A stretch of 64,000 nt of DNA from Janthinobacterium sp. ROICE36 (GTDB lineage Bacteria; Pseudomonadota; Gammaproteobacteria; Burkholderiales; Burkholderiaceae_D). Position 1 is the first letter of the stretch; each line of letters begins with the position of its first letter. Position numbers and translations under genes: made by a program. The stretch spans positions 1 to 64,000 of the forward strand of contig NZ_PEBS01000006.1 in NCBI RefSeq assembly GCF_002869965.1, in the 5' to 3' direction. This document shows positions 44,832 through 53,797 of the stretch, one piece after another. The notes under the pieces are model-generated. The model had not been told where the DNA came from and did no database searches. It was given only the letters and a program-made list of their open reading frames with translations.

Positions 44832-45524
44832 TTAAAACTTGTTCCAGTTATTATGCCGGTGTTCCGTCGCTTCCTTCATCAGGTGCCCCGCGCGCAGGGC
44901 GTCATCGGCTTGCACCGTCATGGCCAGCTCCTGGATGGCGGGCGGGTATTCGTGGTGGGCCGCTTCTTCCAGCAATGCATGGGCCTTGACCAGGTCGCGC
45001 GGCACGCCGCGGCCTTCGCGGTAGGCGTTGTATAGAAGGAACATGGCGTGTGGATTGCCCAGTTCGCTCGATTTTTCCAGCCAGCGCGCGGCTATCGCGG
45101 GATCTTGCGGCACGCCTTCGCCGTTGGCCGCCAGCAAGCCCAGCATCAAGGCCGCCTTCGCATGGCCTTGCTGCGCCGCCTGGCGGTACCACAGCCAGGC
45201 TTGCCCGGGCGTGGCCGCGCGCAGCATTTGCCCCAGCTCGAATGCCGCCTCCGTGTCGCCGGCGCGGGCCGCTTGTTCGAATAGACTCAGCGCATCGGCG
45301 CGGCGTTCCGGACGGGGCTGGTAAATCAGCGCCAGTTCGCGCTCGGCTACCGGCATGTCCTTGCTGGCCCAGCTGCGCACACGGCGCTCGGCCAAGTGGT
45401 CGCCCGCCTGGCGCGCCTGCATGGCGACGGCTTCGATTTCGGCCGCCGTGGGCGGTGGCGACGCCTGGCAGGCGGCCAGGACGGCGGCCAGCACCACGGT
45501 GGGCAGGGAGAGTGCGTGTTTCAT
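44832..45524 (-). CDS. Sel1-repeat lipoprotein
   Basis: A 230-residue lipoprotein with a lipobox LAAC at about residue 19. The mature part has four to five Sel1-type helical repeats (AGDTEAAFELGQMLR, GHAKAALMLGLLAANGEGVPQD, GNPHAMFLLYNAYREGRGVPRD). Such repeats act as protein-binding scaffolds, usually in the periplasm. ATG 45524 follows AAAGGTGAT; an upstream GTG in frame would spoil the signal sequence only slightly but is less likely. Its partner is unknown. Confidence 0.8.
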   Translation of the reverse strand: MKHALSLPTVVLAAVLAACQASPPPTAAEIEAVAMQARQAGDHLAERRVRSWASKDMPVAERELALIYQPRPERRADALSLFEQAARAGDTEAAFELGQMLRAATPGQAWLWYRQAAQQGHAKAALMLGLLAANGEGVPQDPAIAARWLEKSSELGNPHAMFLLYNAYREGRGVPRDLVKAHALLEEAAHHEYPPAIQELAMTVQADDALRAGHLMKEATEHRHNNWNKF

Positions 45525-45580
45525 CGGGATCACCTTTCATCAAAACAGGCCGGAACCACCGCAGTCCCGGCCCATGCACC

Positions 45581-47677
45581 TTATTTGCTCAGGTCGATGC
45601 GGTATTTGGCGAAACCGCTGGCGTCGAGTCCGCCTTCAGCCGCCACATTGGCGATGCCGCTGCTTTGCGCCAGCGCCAGATGGCCCGGCGCCGAGCGCAG
45701 GATCACGGGACCGGCCGTGGCCGTCTTGACGAAGCTCCAGCTGCGCGCGCTGCCATTGTTGGCCAGGGTCACCTTGCCGCCCTTGGTGCTGAGCGACGCC
45801 AGGTAGTTGCTGACCACGGCCTGGTTCGCATCGGGCGACTTGATGATGGTCTTGCTGCCATCGATGCCAGGCACGGCGCCGCCGCCACCGGCGCGGTAGT
45901 CGTTGGTGGCAACGATGAAATCATCGCCATCGGCCACGGGTGCACCCTGGTACGTGAGGTTGACGATGCGGCTGCCCGGCTTTTTCGTCACGTCGATCTG
46001 GTACGTGAGCGTATTGTTTTCCGCATAGAACACGTCGTAGTTGTAAATCGTGCCATACGACGGCACCAGGTCTTGCTCAGCCGTACTGACTGGGTCGATC
46101 TGGCCAAATTGCTTGGCCGACGTTTCCAGCCAGGCCTTCAAGTCCGCTCCCTTGATTTTGACGGCTTGCAGGTTGTTATTGCTATACAAATACAAGTCGC
46201 CCGGATTGCGTACCTGCAAGCCGATTGGCGCGGCCGGCGTCGCGCCCGCGGCCACGTCCGTGAAGTCCGATGGTCCGTTGCGGCCCGCCTTGAACGGTGC
46301 GCTGCACGAGATGACGGGGATGTTCTTGTAGCTGGACAGGGTGGCATCCGTGCTGGTGGCGATGAAGTTCTTCACATAATCGAGCTGCGCCTGGTTCACC
46401 AGCTCGATAGCGCTGACGTCGCCCACCAGCGCAAAGTAGGCCGACATTTCGAAATCCGTGCTGATGCCCAGTGGCTGCTTGGCGTAGGCGATGGTGGCCG
46501 CGTGCTCGGTGGCCACCAGCGGCGCGATGGCCGGGTCGGCTTTCACCAGGGTCTTGCCATCGGTGTACTTGAAGCCGCGCGATTCCACCGTCGTCTTGGC
46601 CGGCTGCACCACCCATCGTCCGCCCTGATACACCATCGTCAGCTTGATGATGCCCAGGCGGCGGCCCCAGCTTTGCGCCATGACGGTCGGCACGCCGTTG
46701 ACGAAGCCATTTTCGGCGTCGATCTTCGCGCCGGCCGGGAAGGCGGCAAACGAGGCGTCCACCGCGGCCGCGCCGTCTTCCTTGCCTTTCGGGAAAATCA
46801 AGTGCGAGTGGCCGATCATCAGCGCATCGATGCCCGTGCTGGTCAGGTGATAACTGCCGTTTTCCATCTTCGGGCTATAGGCGCTGGTGTCCAGGCCGCC
46901 ATGCGACAGGGCCACGACGAGGTCGGCGCCCTTGTTGCGCAATTCCGGCACATATTGCTTGGCCGCTTCCTGCACGCCCGTCACGCTGACCTTGCCGGCG
47001 AGCACTTTCTGATCCCATTCGAGGATTTGTGGCGGCACAAAGCTCAGTACGCCCACATTGATCTTCACGTTCAGCTTGCTGCCGTCTGGCTTCACGGCCG
47101 TGAAATCGCGGGGCAGCAGGGTGTAGGGCTGGAAGATGGGCTTGCCGCTGGCCACGCCGACGACGTTGCTCAGCACGGAAGGGAAGGCGGGCGCGCCGCA
47201 GCTACCCGTCGGCTTGGCGACGCCAGGTATGCCGAAATCCGTGTTGGTGATCTGGCTCAGGTAAGCCAATCCATAGTTGAATTCGTGGTTGCCCATGCCG
47301 CCCGCATCGTATTTCAGCGCGTTCATGGCCTTGTGCACGGCCAAGGTGCCGGAGCAGGGCACGGGCGCAGCCACGGCCTGCAGGTCGGCGAGTAAAGTGC
47401 CCTGGATGACGTCGCCATCGTCGAGCAGCACATTGTTCGGATTTTCCGCGCGCGCAGCCTGGATCAGTGTGGAGGTGCGCTCCAGGCCCAGGCTGGTGTC
47501 TTCGGCCAGCGCGTAATAGTTGTAGCTCAGGACATTCGAGTGGATATCGGTGGTTTCCAGCAGCGCCACGCTGACCGTCGTGCCTTCTGGAATGACCTGC
47601 GCCGTCGTCGCGCCGCCGTTGCAGCCGACCAAGCCCACACTTGCCAGCGCCGCCAGCATGACCCAATTTGTTTTCAT
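45581..47677 (-). CDS. 5'-nucleotidase / 2',3'-cyclic phosphodiesterase family lipoprotein
   Basis: A 698-residue lipoprotein with lipobox GLVGC (Cys19). The metallophosphatase domain shows LLETTDIHSN, DDGDVIQGT, GNHEFNYG, SHGG and GHSHL metal ligands; the C-terminal domain has the substrate-binding YLYSNNNLQAVKIKG and the GDDFIVATNDYRAGGGG stretch. Length and motifs are close to CpdB and related 3'-nucleotidases, which take phosphate from nucleotides outside the cytoplasm. GAGGG precedes the ATG. It stands alone. Confidence 0.9.
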   Translation of the reverse strand: MKTNWVMLAALASVGLVGCNGGATTAQVIPEGTTVSVALLETTDIHSNVLSYNYYALAEDTSLGLERTSTLIQAARAENPNNVLLDDGDVIQGTLLADLQAVAAPVPCSGTLAVHKAMNALKYDAGGMGNHEFNYGLAYLSQITNTDFGIPGVAKPTGSCGAPAFPSVLSNVVGVASGKPIFQPYTLLPRDFTAVKPDGSKLNVKINVGVLSFVPPQILEWDQKVLAGKVSVTGVQEAAKQYVPELRNKGADLVVALSHGGLDTSAYSPKMENGSYHLTSTGIDALMIGHSHLIFPKGKEDGAAAVDASFAAFPAGAKIDAENGFVNGVPTVMAQSWGRRLGIIKLTMVYQGGRWVVQPAKTTVESRGFKYTDGKTLVKADPAIAPLVATEHAATIAYAKQPLGISTDFEMSAYFALVGDVSAIELVNQAQLDYVKNFIATSTDATLSSYKNIPVISCSAPFKAGRNGPSDFTDVAAGATPAAPIGLQVRNPGDLYLYSNNNLQAVKIKGADLKAWLETSAKQFGQIDPVSTAEQDLVPSYGTIYNYDVFYAENNTLTYQIDVTKKPGSRIVNLTYQGAPVADGDDFIVATNDYRAGGGGAVPGIDGSKTIIKSPDANQAVVSNYLASLSTKGGKVTLANNGSARSWSFVKTATAGPVILRSAPGHLALAQSSGIANVAAEGGLDASGFAKYRIDLSK

Positions 47678-47745
47678 TACCGCCCTCGGAAAGATTCAAA
47701 GGACGCGACTGTAACGCGGGGATATGACGCCACCATGACAGCGTA

Positions 47746-48541
47746 TCAATGCGCCGGCAGCTGTTTCAGCACTGCATTGCTAAAGTATGGCTCGTCTTCT
47801 ACCCAGAAAATATAGTCCAGGCCCAGGTAATTGCGGGAAAAATCGAGCAAATCTTTCACCGAATTTTTCTTCCCGGTACGCGGATTGATCTGGCGCAGGT
47901 TGCCACTTGATGGTATCCACATAGTGCTGCGGCTTGAAATCGTCGGGGAAAATCGTATTTCCCTTGCTATCTTCGACGCCGATCTCGATCGAGCTTTCGC
48001 TGAAATTGATGCCCTCGATCTTCCCTTCAAATTCCTTGCCTGGCGCCCGGATCAAGCGTTGATAACGTTCGCGCACCGGCGCTTCCCACATTTTTGCCGA
48101 CCAGCCGTATTCATCATCCGTCACCGGCTTGCGCGGGTCGCGTTCTGGCGCGGACAGCATGCTTTGCTTGAGGATGCCGCCCTGATACAGGGGATCAGTG
48201 CGCAAGTAGTCCGGCACATTATGGCGTGGCGTGAAGGATTTTTCCTGCAGTTGTATTCACAGTTTTTTTCCGATTGTATTCAGATAGCGCAAGTCGTGCC
48301 GAATCGCCGAAAAATCATGGCGGTCCTGTTCCGGCTCCAGGCTGCGCCAGGTGTAGACGATTTGCGCGCCGCTGAAGCGGGGATCGTTTAACGCCTTATC
48401 CGAGCGGATGTTTTCCCCCTCCGGCGCGCGGTGATTAAAGTAAATAGAGTGCTTGATCGGGGGTTTTATGTCTGCGGCAATGGCGCTGCCGGTCATCAAA
48501 ATGTGTGCTGCAAGAAGCATGGTATAGCTGCGTAAGATCAT
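47746..48541 (-). pseudogene. Broken gene for an exported TIM-barrel-like protein
   Basis: An ATG at 48541 with AAGGAA before it opens a protein with a signal peptide and the motif YFNHRAPEGENIRSD. The frame stops at a TGA (48257-48259) inside KKL-stop-IQLQEKSF, where a Trp codon would be expected, then continues in the same frame to VDTIKW. The C-terminal part (INPRTGKKNSVKDLLDF, LDYIFWVEDEPYFS) is in another frame, and a middle section seems missing, so there is both a nonsense change and a deletion or frameshift. Relatives I recall are uncharacterised exported proteins. It cannot give a full product. Confidence 0.7.
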
Positions 48542-48670
48542 CGATTCCTTGGTGCTGTGAGAGTTGGGCTTTTCCGCGGCCAGGCGCTTGCTCCGATAGC
48601 ATGGCCGCCGAAGTGCCACTGTAGTACGTTGAAGATGGTGCCAAATGAATGCCGCACAAATGAAATCGAC

Positions 48671-48694
48671 TTGCATTATAATTCGCAAATGCAA
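48671..48694. promoter_or_regulatory. Zur-like inverted repeat over the metal operon promoter
   Basis: TTGCAT ... ATGCAA is an inverted repeat with an AT-rich centre (ATTATAAT), covering the -35 of the promoter below. The style fits Zur operators and the Zur-type gene lies at the end of the same region. The 10-mer ATCGACTTGC occurs twice around it (48665-48674 and 48694-48703), with a partial third copy at 48710. Confidence 0.5.
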
Positions 48695-48710
48695 TCGACT
48701 TGCCTATACA
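48682..48710 (+). promoter_or_regulatory. Promoter of the CobW-CobW-NiCoT operon
   Basis: TTCGCA (48682-48687), 17-base spacer, TATACA (48705-48710). It is 37 bases before the start codon at 48748 and overlaps the Zur-like repeat. Confidence 0.45.
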
Positions 48711-48747
48711 TCGACCATTCCGAACTCACCAAGCCCAAGGATTAACC

Positions 48748-49974
48748 ATGCCACAGAGCAAACTCCCCGTCACCGTCTTGTCCGGCTTTCTCGGCGCCGG
48801 CAAGACCACCTTGCTCAACCACATACTGCGCAACCGCGAAGGCAAGCGCGTGGCCGTCATCGTCAACGATATGAGCGAAGTCAATATCGATGCCTCGCTG
48901 GTCAAGGATAGCGCCGAGGCGGCTGGCGCGGCCCTGTCGCGCACGGAAGAAAAACTGGTGGAAATGTCCAACGGCTGCATCTGCTGCACCTTGCGCGACG
49001 ATTTGCTGCTGGAAGTGCGGCGCCTGGCCGCGGAAGACCGCTTCGATTATTTGCTGATCGAATCGACGGGCGTGGGCGAGCCGATGCCCGTGGCCGCCAC
49101 CTTCGACTTCGAGGATGAGCACGGCGCCAGCCTGAACGATGTGGCGCGCATCGACTGCATGGTCACCGTGGTCGACTGCGCCAACCTGCTGACGGACTTT
49201 CACAGCGAAGACAGCCTGGAGCAGCGCGGCGAGATTGCAGGCGAGGGCGATGACCGGCAACTGGCCAACTTGCTCACGGAGCAGATCGAGTTTGCCAATG
49301 TTATCGTCCTCAACAAGGTTGATATGGTCGATGCGGCCGAGCGCCTGCGCGTGCTGGCCGTTTTAAAAGCCCTCAATCCCGGCGCGCGCATCATCGAAAC
49401 CAACCAGTCCGTCGTGCCGCTCGATGCCATTCTCGGCACGAACTTGTTCGACCTGGAACAGGCGGCCAGCATGCCGGGCTGGGCACAGGAGCTGGCCGGC
49501 GTGCACACGCCGGAAACGCAAACGTATGGCATCGCCAGCTTCGTCTACCGGTCCAAAGAACCATTCCATGCGCAGCGCTTGCACGCCTATATTGCACAGC
49601 CGATAGCGGACGTGGTGCGCAGCAAGGGCTATTTCTGGCTGGCCAGCCGACCAGAATGGGTGGCCAGCCTGTCCGGCGCGGGCAAGCTGATGAATATCGA
49701 GCCCGTGGGCCTGTGGTGGGCGTCCGTGCCCAGGGAGCGCTGGCCTACGGATGCGGCTTCCCTGGCGGAAATGAAAGCGGGCTGGAGTGAAACGTACGGC
49801 GACCGCTACCAGGAGCTCGTCTTCATCGGCCAGGACATGGACCAGGCCGCCATCGAGGCGGATTTGAAAAAATGTCAACTCAACTATACGGAAACGCGCC
49901 AGGGCATGGCTGCCTGGCGCACGCTGCCCGACCCGTTTCCCCAGTGGCAGCGCATGGAAGAACTCGAAGATTAA
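48748..49974 (+). CDS. zigA: CobW/ZigA-type GTPase, putative zinc chaperone
   Basis: A 408-residue G3E GTPase. Walker [15 protein letters not shown], the metal motif [12 protein letters not shown] (CxCC), the ESTGVGEP switch and LNKVDMVD are all visible. The C-terminal CobW domain contains [13 protein letters not shown]. The ZigA subgroup delivers zinc to proteins during zinc starvation. AAGGA precedes ATG 48748. It is followed after 19 bases by a second CobW gene. Regulation by Zur is suggested by the upstream repeat and the nearby Zur-type gene. Confidence 0.9.
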   Translation: MPQSKLPVTVLSGFLGAGKTTLLNHILRNREGKRVAVIVNDMSEVNIDASLVKDSAEAAGAALSRTEEKLVEMSNGCICCTLRDDLLLEVRRLAAEDRFDYLLIESTGVGEPMPVAATFDFEDEHGASLNDVARIDCMVTVVDCANLLTDFHSEDSLEQRGEIAGEGDDRQLANLLTEQIEFANVIVLNKVDMVDAAERLRVLAVLKALNPGARIIETNQSVVPLDAILGTNLFDLEQAASMPGWAQELAGVHTPETQTYGIASFVYRSKEPFHAQRLHAYIAQPIADVVRSKGYFWLASRPEWVASLSGAGKLMNIEPVGLWWASVPRERWPTDAASLAEMKAGWSETYGDRYQELVFIGQDMDQAAIEADLKKCQLNYTETRQGMAAWRTLPDPFPQWQRMEELED

Positions 49975-49993
49975 CCTTGAACAGGAACACACT

Positions 49994-50998
49994 ATGACAG
50001 AACTCATCCCCGTCACCATCATCACGGGTTTTCTCGGCAGCGGGAAGACCACCTTGCTCAAACGCATATTGCAGGGCGATCACGGCGTGCGCATCGCCGT
50101 GATTGAAAATGAATTCGCCGCTGAAAGCATCGACCATGGCTTGCTGGTGCAGGACAGCGACGAGCAGATCGTGGAAATGAACAATGGCTGCATCTGCTGC
50201 AGCGTGCGCGGCGACTTGATCCGCATCCTCGGTGAATTGCAGGCCAAGCGCGCAGCCGGGAGCATCGCCTTCGACCACGTGATCATCGAAACGACGGGCC
50301 TGGCCGCGCCTGGCCCCGTGGCGCAAACCTTCTTTGCGGAGCCCTCAATCAGCGAGTTTTACCTGCTGGACGCCATCCTGACGATGGTCGATGCGCGCCA
50401 TGCGCAGCAGCAACTGACCGAGCACCGGGAAGCGCAGGAGCAGGTGGGCTTTGCCGACCGCATCCTGCTGTCGAAGACGGACCTGGTCAGCAAGGACGAG
50501 CTGGCCGCGCTGCGCCAGCGGCTGGTCGCCATCAATGGCCGCGCCAGCCTGCAGAAAGTGCGCTTTGGCAACGTGCCTCTGCGCGATATCCTGAACATCC
50601 GCGGTTTCAATGTGAACGCCATCATCGAGCTGGAGCCGGATTTCCTGGGAGAACTGGGCCACCGCCATGGCGACGGCGTGCAATCGTTCGTGTACCACCA
50701 GTCCCAGCCCCTCGATTTGCTGCAGGTGGAAAACTTTCTCGATGCCGTGGTGCAGCTGTTCGGCACCCAGCTGATGCGCTACAAGGGCATCCTGCACGTC
50801 GCCGACTTGCCATGCCGCGCCGTCTTCCAGGGCGTGCACATGTTGATGGGCTCGGAACTCGGCGCGCCGTGGCGCGACGGCGAGACGCGCGCCAGCAAGA
50901 TCATCTTCATCGGCCGCGACTTGCCGCAGGATATGCTAACGCGGGGGCTGGACCGTTGCGTGACCAAGGTGGACAGTCCGGCCGAGGTGGCCGCATGA
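49994..50998 (+). CDS. CobW/YjiA-type GTPase, second copy
   Basis: A 334-residue G3E GTPase. TGFLGSGKTTLLKR, NNGCICCSVRGDL and ETTGLAAPGPVAQ are the family motifs; HRHGDGVQS supplies a His-rich loop, and the C-terminal domain contains GVHMLMGSELGAPW. It is close to YjiA/YeiR proteins and about 70 residues shorter than its neighbour. Its stop overlaps the transporter start by ATGA, which ties metal loading to transport in one operon. Confidence 0.9.
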   Translation: MTELIPVTIITGFLGSGKTTLLKRILQGDHGVRIAVIENEFAAESIDHGLLVQDSDEQIVEMNNGCICCSVRGDLIRILGELQAKRAAGSIAFDHVIIETTGLAAPGPVAQTFFAEPSISEFYLLDAILTMVDARHAQQQLTEHREAQEQVGFADRILLSKTDLVSKDELAALRQRLVAINGRASLQKVRFGNVPLRDILNIRGFNVNAIIELEPDFLGELGHRHGDGVQSFVYHQSQPLDLLQVENFLDAVVQLFGTQLMRYKGILHVADLPCRAVFQGVHMLMGSELGAPWRDGETRASKIIFIGRDLPQDMLTRGLDRCVTKVDSPAEVAA

Positions 50999-51786
50999 GC
51001 GCGGACGCGGGCTTGCCCGCCCTGGCGCTGATTTTTCTGCTCGGCATGCGGCATGGGCTGGAACCGGACCACCTGGCCGCCGTCGATGGCCTGACCCTGC
51101 GCAGCCAGCTGGCATCGCCGCGCTGGACGCCGTGGATGGGCGCGCTGTTTGCGCTGGGGCATGGCCTCTGCGTGCTGGCCATCGTGGCCGTGGCGGCGCT
51201 GGCAGCGCGGCAATTGTCTCCCTCGGAAAACGTGTTTGACTGGCTGGAGTGGCTGCCCATCGCCTTGCTGCTGCTCATCGCCGGCCTGAATGCGCGCAGC
51301 GTGCTGGCTGGCGCGCAACTGGCCGAGGTGCGCGGGCGGCTGCTGCCAGGCTGGCTGCGGGGCGTGTCCGGGCCGCTGGGCGCCATCCTCGTCGGCATTC
51401 TGTTCGCGCTGGTCTTCGACACGGCCCTGCAGGCGGCCGCCTGGGGTTATGCGGCCGTCGCGCTGGGCGGCATGCAGCCGGCCTTGCTCACGGGCCTAGT
51501 GTTTGCCGTGGGCATGGGCGTGACGGATACCTTCGATGGCTGGGTCACGGCAAAGGTCATGCGCACCGGCAAGATGGATATCGTGCGCGCCTTCCGGCGC
51601 CGCCTGGGCTGGCCCATCGTCGCCATCTGCGTGGCCATGGCTGGCTATATGGCTGCCGGCAAGCTGGACCCAGCGTGGTCGCTGCCGGAAAGCTGGGTGG
51701 TGGCGCTGGGTGGGGCCATGCTGCTGCTGATGGCGGCCCTGTACGGCTGGACCCTGCATGGCTTGCGCACGGCAAGGGTGCACTAA
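50995..51786 (+). CDS. NiCoT-family metal transporter (HoxN/NixA-like)
   Basis: A 263-residue inner-membrane protein of about eight helices. The second helix has the signature RHGLEPDHLAAVDGLT (HX4DH), essential for metal recognition in NiCoT permeases; LGHGLCV and TDTFDGW are further marks. Members carry nickel or cobalt. Because it sits with two CobW GTPases next to a Zur-type gene, zinc import is an alternative I would consider. The stop is 33 bases from the convergent zur stop. Confidence 0.85.
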   Translation: MSADAGLPALALIFLLGMRHGLEPDHLAAVDGLTLRSQLASPRWTPWMGALFALGHGLCVLAIVAVAALAARQLSPSENVFDWLEWLPIALLLLIAGLNARSVLAGAQLAEVRGRLLPGWLRGVSGPLGAILVGILFALVFDTALQAAAWGYAAVALGGMQPALLTGLVFAVGMGVTDTFDGWVTAKVMRTGKMDIVRAFRRRLGWPIVAICVAMAGYMAAGKLDPAWSLPESWVVALGGAMLLLMAALYGWTLHGLRTARVH

Positions 51787-51819
51787 GGGGGCCGGGCGGC
51801 TAGTCTACGCCTCAGCGGG

Positions 51820-52245
51820 TTATTTGCAGCGCGGGCACAGGCCCTTGATCAAATAATCGACTTCGCCGCCGCTGAAACCTTCCGGCAAGAGCACAGGCGG
51901 GGGCAGCTTGACTTCATTGAAGCAGGTGACGTTGGCGCACTTGGTGCACTGGAAATGCGCGTGTTCGTGCGCCTGGTGGCCGGCGCCGGCGCTGAAGCGC
52001 CATACCTGGTCCACGCCCGCGATGCGGTGCACCAGTTCATTTTCCGTCAGCCATTCCAGCACCCGGTACAGGGTGACGGAATCGATGTCGCTGTCCTGCG
52101 ACAGCGATTGCTGGATTTCATGGTGGGTCAGCGAACGGCTTTGCAGCATTAAAAAGTCGAGCACCTTCACGCGCGTCTTGGTGACGCGGGCGTTGGTGTT
52201 GCGGATCAGCGATTCGGCTTGCGGTGTAGAAGATGATGTCAACAT
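51820..52245 (-). CDS. zur: Fur-family regulator, Zur type
   Basis: A 141-residue Fur-fold repressor. The N-terminal winged helix ends with SVTLYRVLEWLTENELVHRI; the C-terminal part has AHEHAHFQCTKCANVTCF and the second pair LCPRCK, a four-cysteine structural zinc site. HEHAHF and nearby residues form the sensory site. Zur senses zinc; Fur is the alternative but the neighbours (ZigA and CobW) favour zinc. ATG 52245 is chosen over the upstream ATG (52323) because the family begins close to here. Confidence 0.85.
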   Translation of the reverse strand: MLTSSSTPQAESLIRNTNARVTKTRVKVLDFLMLQSRSLTHHEIQQSLSQDSDIDSVTLYRVLEWLTENELVHRIAGVDQVWRFSAGAGHQAHEHAHFQCTKCANVTCFNEVKLPPPVLLPEGFSGGEVDYLIKGLCPRCK

Positions 52246-52348
52246 GATAGGCCTGCTTGCGGGGGATCGGCTGGCGGCGTCATCGCCGTGCCCGTTGCCA
52301 CCCTCTGGGCCGTATCTTAGCATGCGTGCCGCAGCGGATGGAACGGCG

Positions 52349-53689
52349 TCATGGTTTGAATGTCCAATAGCGGCCGGCGAGCGTATCGACGGGGTCGAGA
52401 AAGCGCTGGTCGGCGCGCGCCTGCTTGCGTATCAGATAAAACATGTCGGACAGGGCCGAGCGCTTTTCCGCAAAATAACTATGTTTCATGAAGCTCGTGT
52501 CCACCCCGGTGGCGTCGATGGTTTCCACGCCCGCCACGATCAGCATGCCGGCGCCGCTGTCGCCCGCGCGCGGGTAGCCGTGCACGGCTTTCGAGGCGGC
52601 CAGGGCCAGGTCTTGCGACGAGGCATACAAAGTGACGGGATTGCGCGCGCCAGCCAGTTGCGGCGCGATATCGTGCTTGAAGATGGCCGCGTCGATGTCG
52701 GGCGCGGCCAGGATGAGCTCCGTGATCTTTTGCGCCAGTTGCGGCTGCGTGGCCAGCACGTCGGCCACGGCGCGCGCCAGTCCGCGGCTGCCCATGCTGT
52801 GGCCCACCAGATACACTTGCGCCGCCTCGGTGCTGGCGAGAAAGTCGGCCAGGAAGGCCGTGATATGGGGCGTGCTCCACTCGATATTGTTTTCATCGAT
52901 GGTGTAGCCTGCCAGGTCGCCCCGCGATGGCCAACTGTAGAAGACGGGCGCGCCGTCAAAGCCCAGGTCGTAGGCCATCTGTCCCGTGCGCCGCGCCGCA
53001 TCCTCGAAACTCACGTTATAGCCATGCACGAAGACAAAGGCGCTCTTGGCGGCCGAGGCGCGGATTTGCGTTGTTAATGCTGCAAAGAAGTTGTCGCGGT
53101 CCTGCACCTCGGCGGATAACAGCACCACGTGCTTGGCCGGGTCGTCGCGAAATTCCAGGCGCCACAGCGACGGCGATTCCAGCTGGCCCATGCGGTGGTC
53201 GCGGGGGATGCTGATGTCGCAACTGCCATAGCTGAGCGGACCGTTGCCGCCCATGATGTTGCGTTCGCCGCTGAAGCGCTGCGCCGGCGGCTTGCCCACG
53301 TCGCGCTGGCGATCCGTGGCGAAATACACTTTTACCACCGCATAGTTCGAGACGACGGCGCTCTTGTCGGCCGGAGAGGGCGCGGCTAGTACCTCGGGGA
53401 GCTGGGGGAAGGGCCGCTGCAGCGCATTGAGCAAGCCTTGCGCGGCAAACAGGGTTTCCATGTCGTCCGGCACCTTTGCCGTGGCCAGGGCGGCCGACAG
53501 CGCCAGTTGCAGCTGCGGATGGTCAGGCGCCGCTTCCAGCGCGGCGATGGCGGCCAGGATGGCGGCGGCACTGTCGAACTTGGCGATGGCCAGCTTGAGC
53601 CGTTGATAGTGGCTGGCGACGACCTCGGACGCATGGCCGGGTGCGCCATGCCCGATGGCCGCCACGACGGCGGAAGTGATCAAGTCCAT
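52349..53689 (-). CDS. Alpha/beta hydrolase (DUF900-type)
   Basis: A 446-residue protein. The C-terminal 300 residues are an alpha/beta hydrolase of the DUF900 type: FVHGYNVSFEDAARRTGQ, FYSWPSRGD, and the nucleophile elbow GHSMGS. The N-terminal 130 residues are Ala-rich helices of unknown role. Such proteins are esterases of unknown substrate and often face the periplasm or stay cytoplasmic; no signal is seen here. GGCAGGTGG precedes ATG 53689. It is downstream of the Anbu gene in the same orientation, with about 110 bases between them. Confidence 0.82.
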   Translation of the reverse strand: MDLITSAVVAAIGHGAPGHASEVVASHYQRLKLAIAKFDSAAAILAAIAALEAAPDHPQLQLALSAALATAKVPDDMETLFAAQGLLNALQRPFPQLPEVLAAPSPADKSAVVSNYAVVKVYFATDRQRDVGKPPAQRFSGERNIMGGNGPLSYGSCDISIPRDHRMGQLESPSLWRLEFRDDPAKHVVLLSAEVQDRDNFFAALTTQIRASAAKSAFVFVHGYNVSFEDAARRTGQMAYDLGFDGAPVFYSWPSRGDLAGYTIDENNIEWSTPHITAFLADFLASTEAAQVYLVGHSMGSRGLARAVADVLATQPQLAQKITELILAAPDIDAAIFKHDIAPQLAGARNPVTLYASSQDLALAASKAVHGYPRAGDSGAGMLIVAGVETIDATGVDTSFMKHSYFAEKRSALSDMFYLIRKQARADQRFLDPVDTLAGRYWTFKP

Positions 53690-53797
53690 GCGCCACCTGC
53701 CTTTCAAGTCAATCTGGATTGAATGTCAACCCATCTTGCCATAAAAGCACGCGCAAAGCGACTTGTCCAGCAGCGCGCGCAGGCGGCGCGCGGCAGA

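Noticed and set aside
48257..48259. TGA read as selenocysteine in the exported protein gene
   Set aside because: A Trp is expected here, no selenocysteine insertion hairpin is seen, and the gene has a second break further on.
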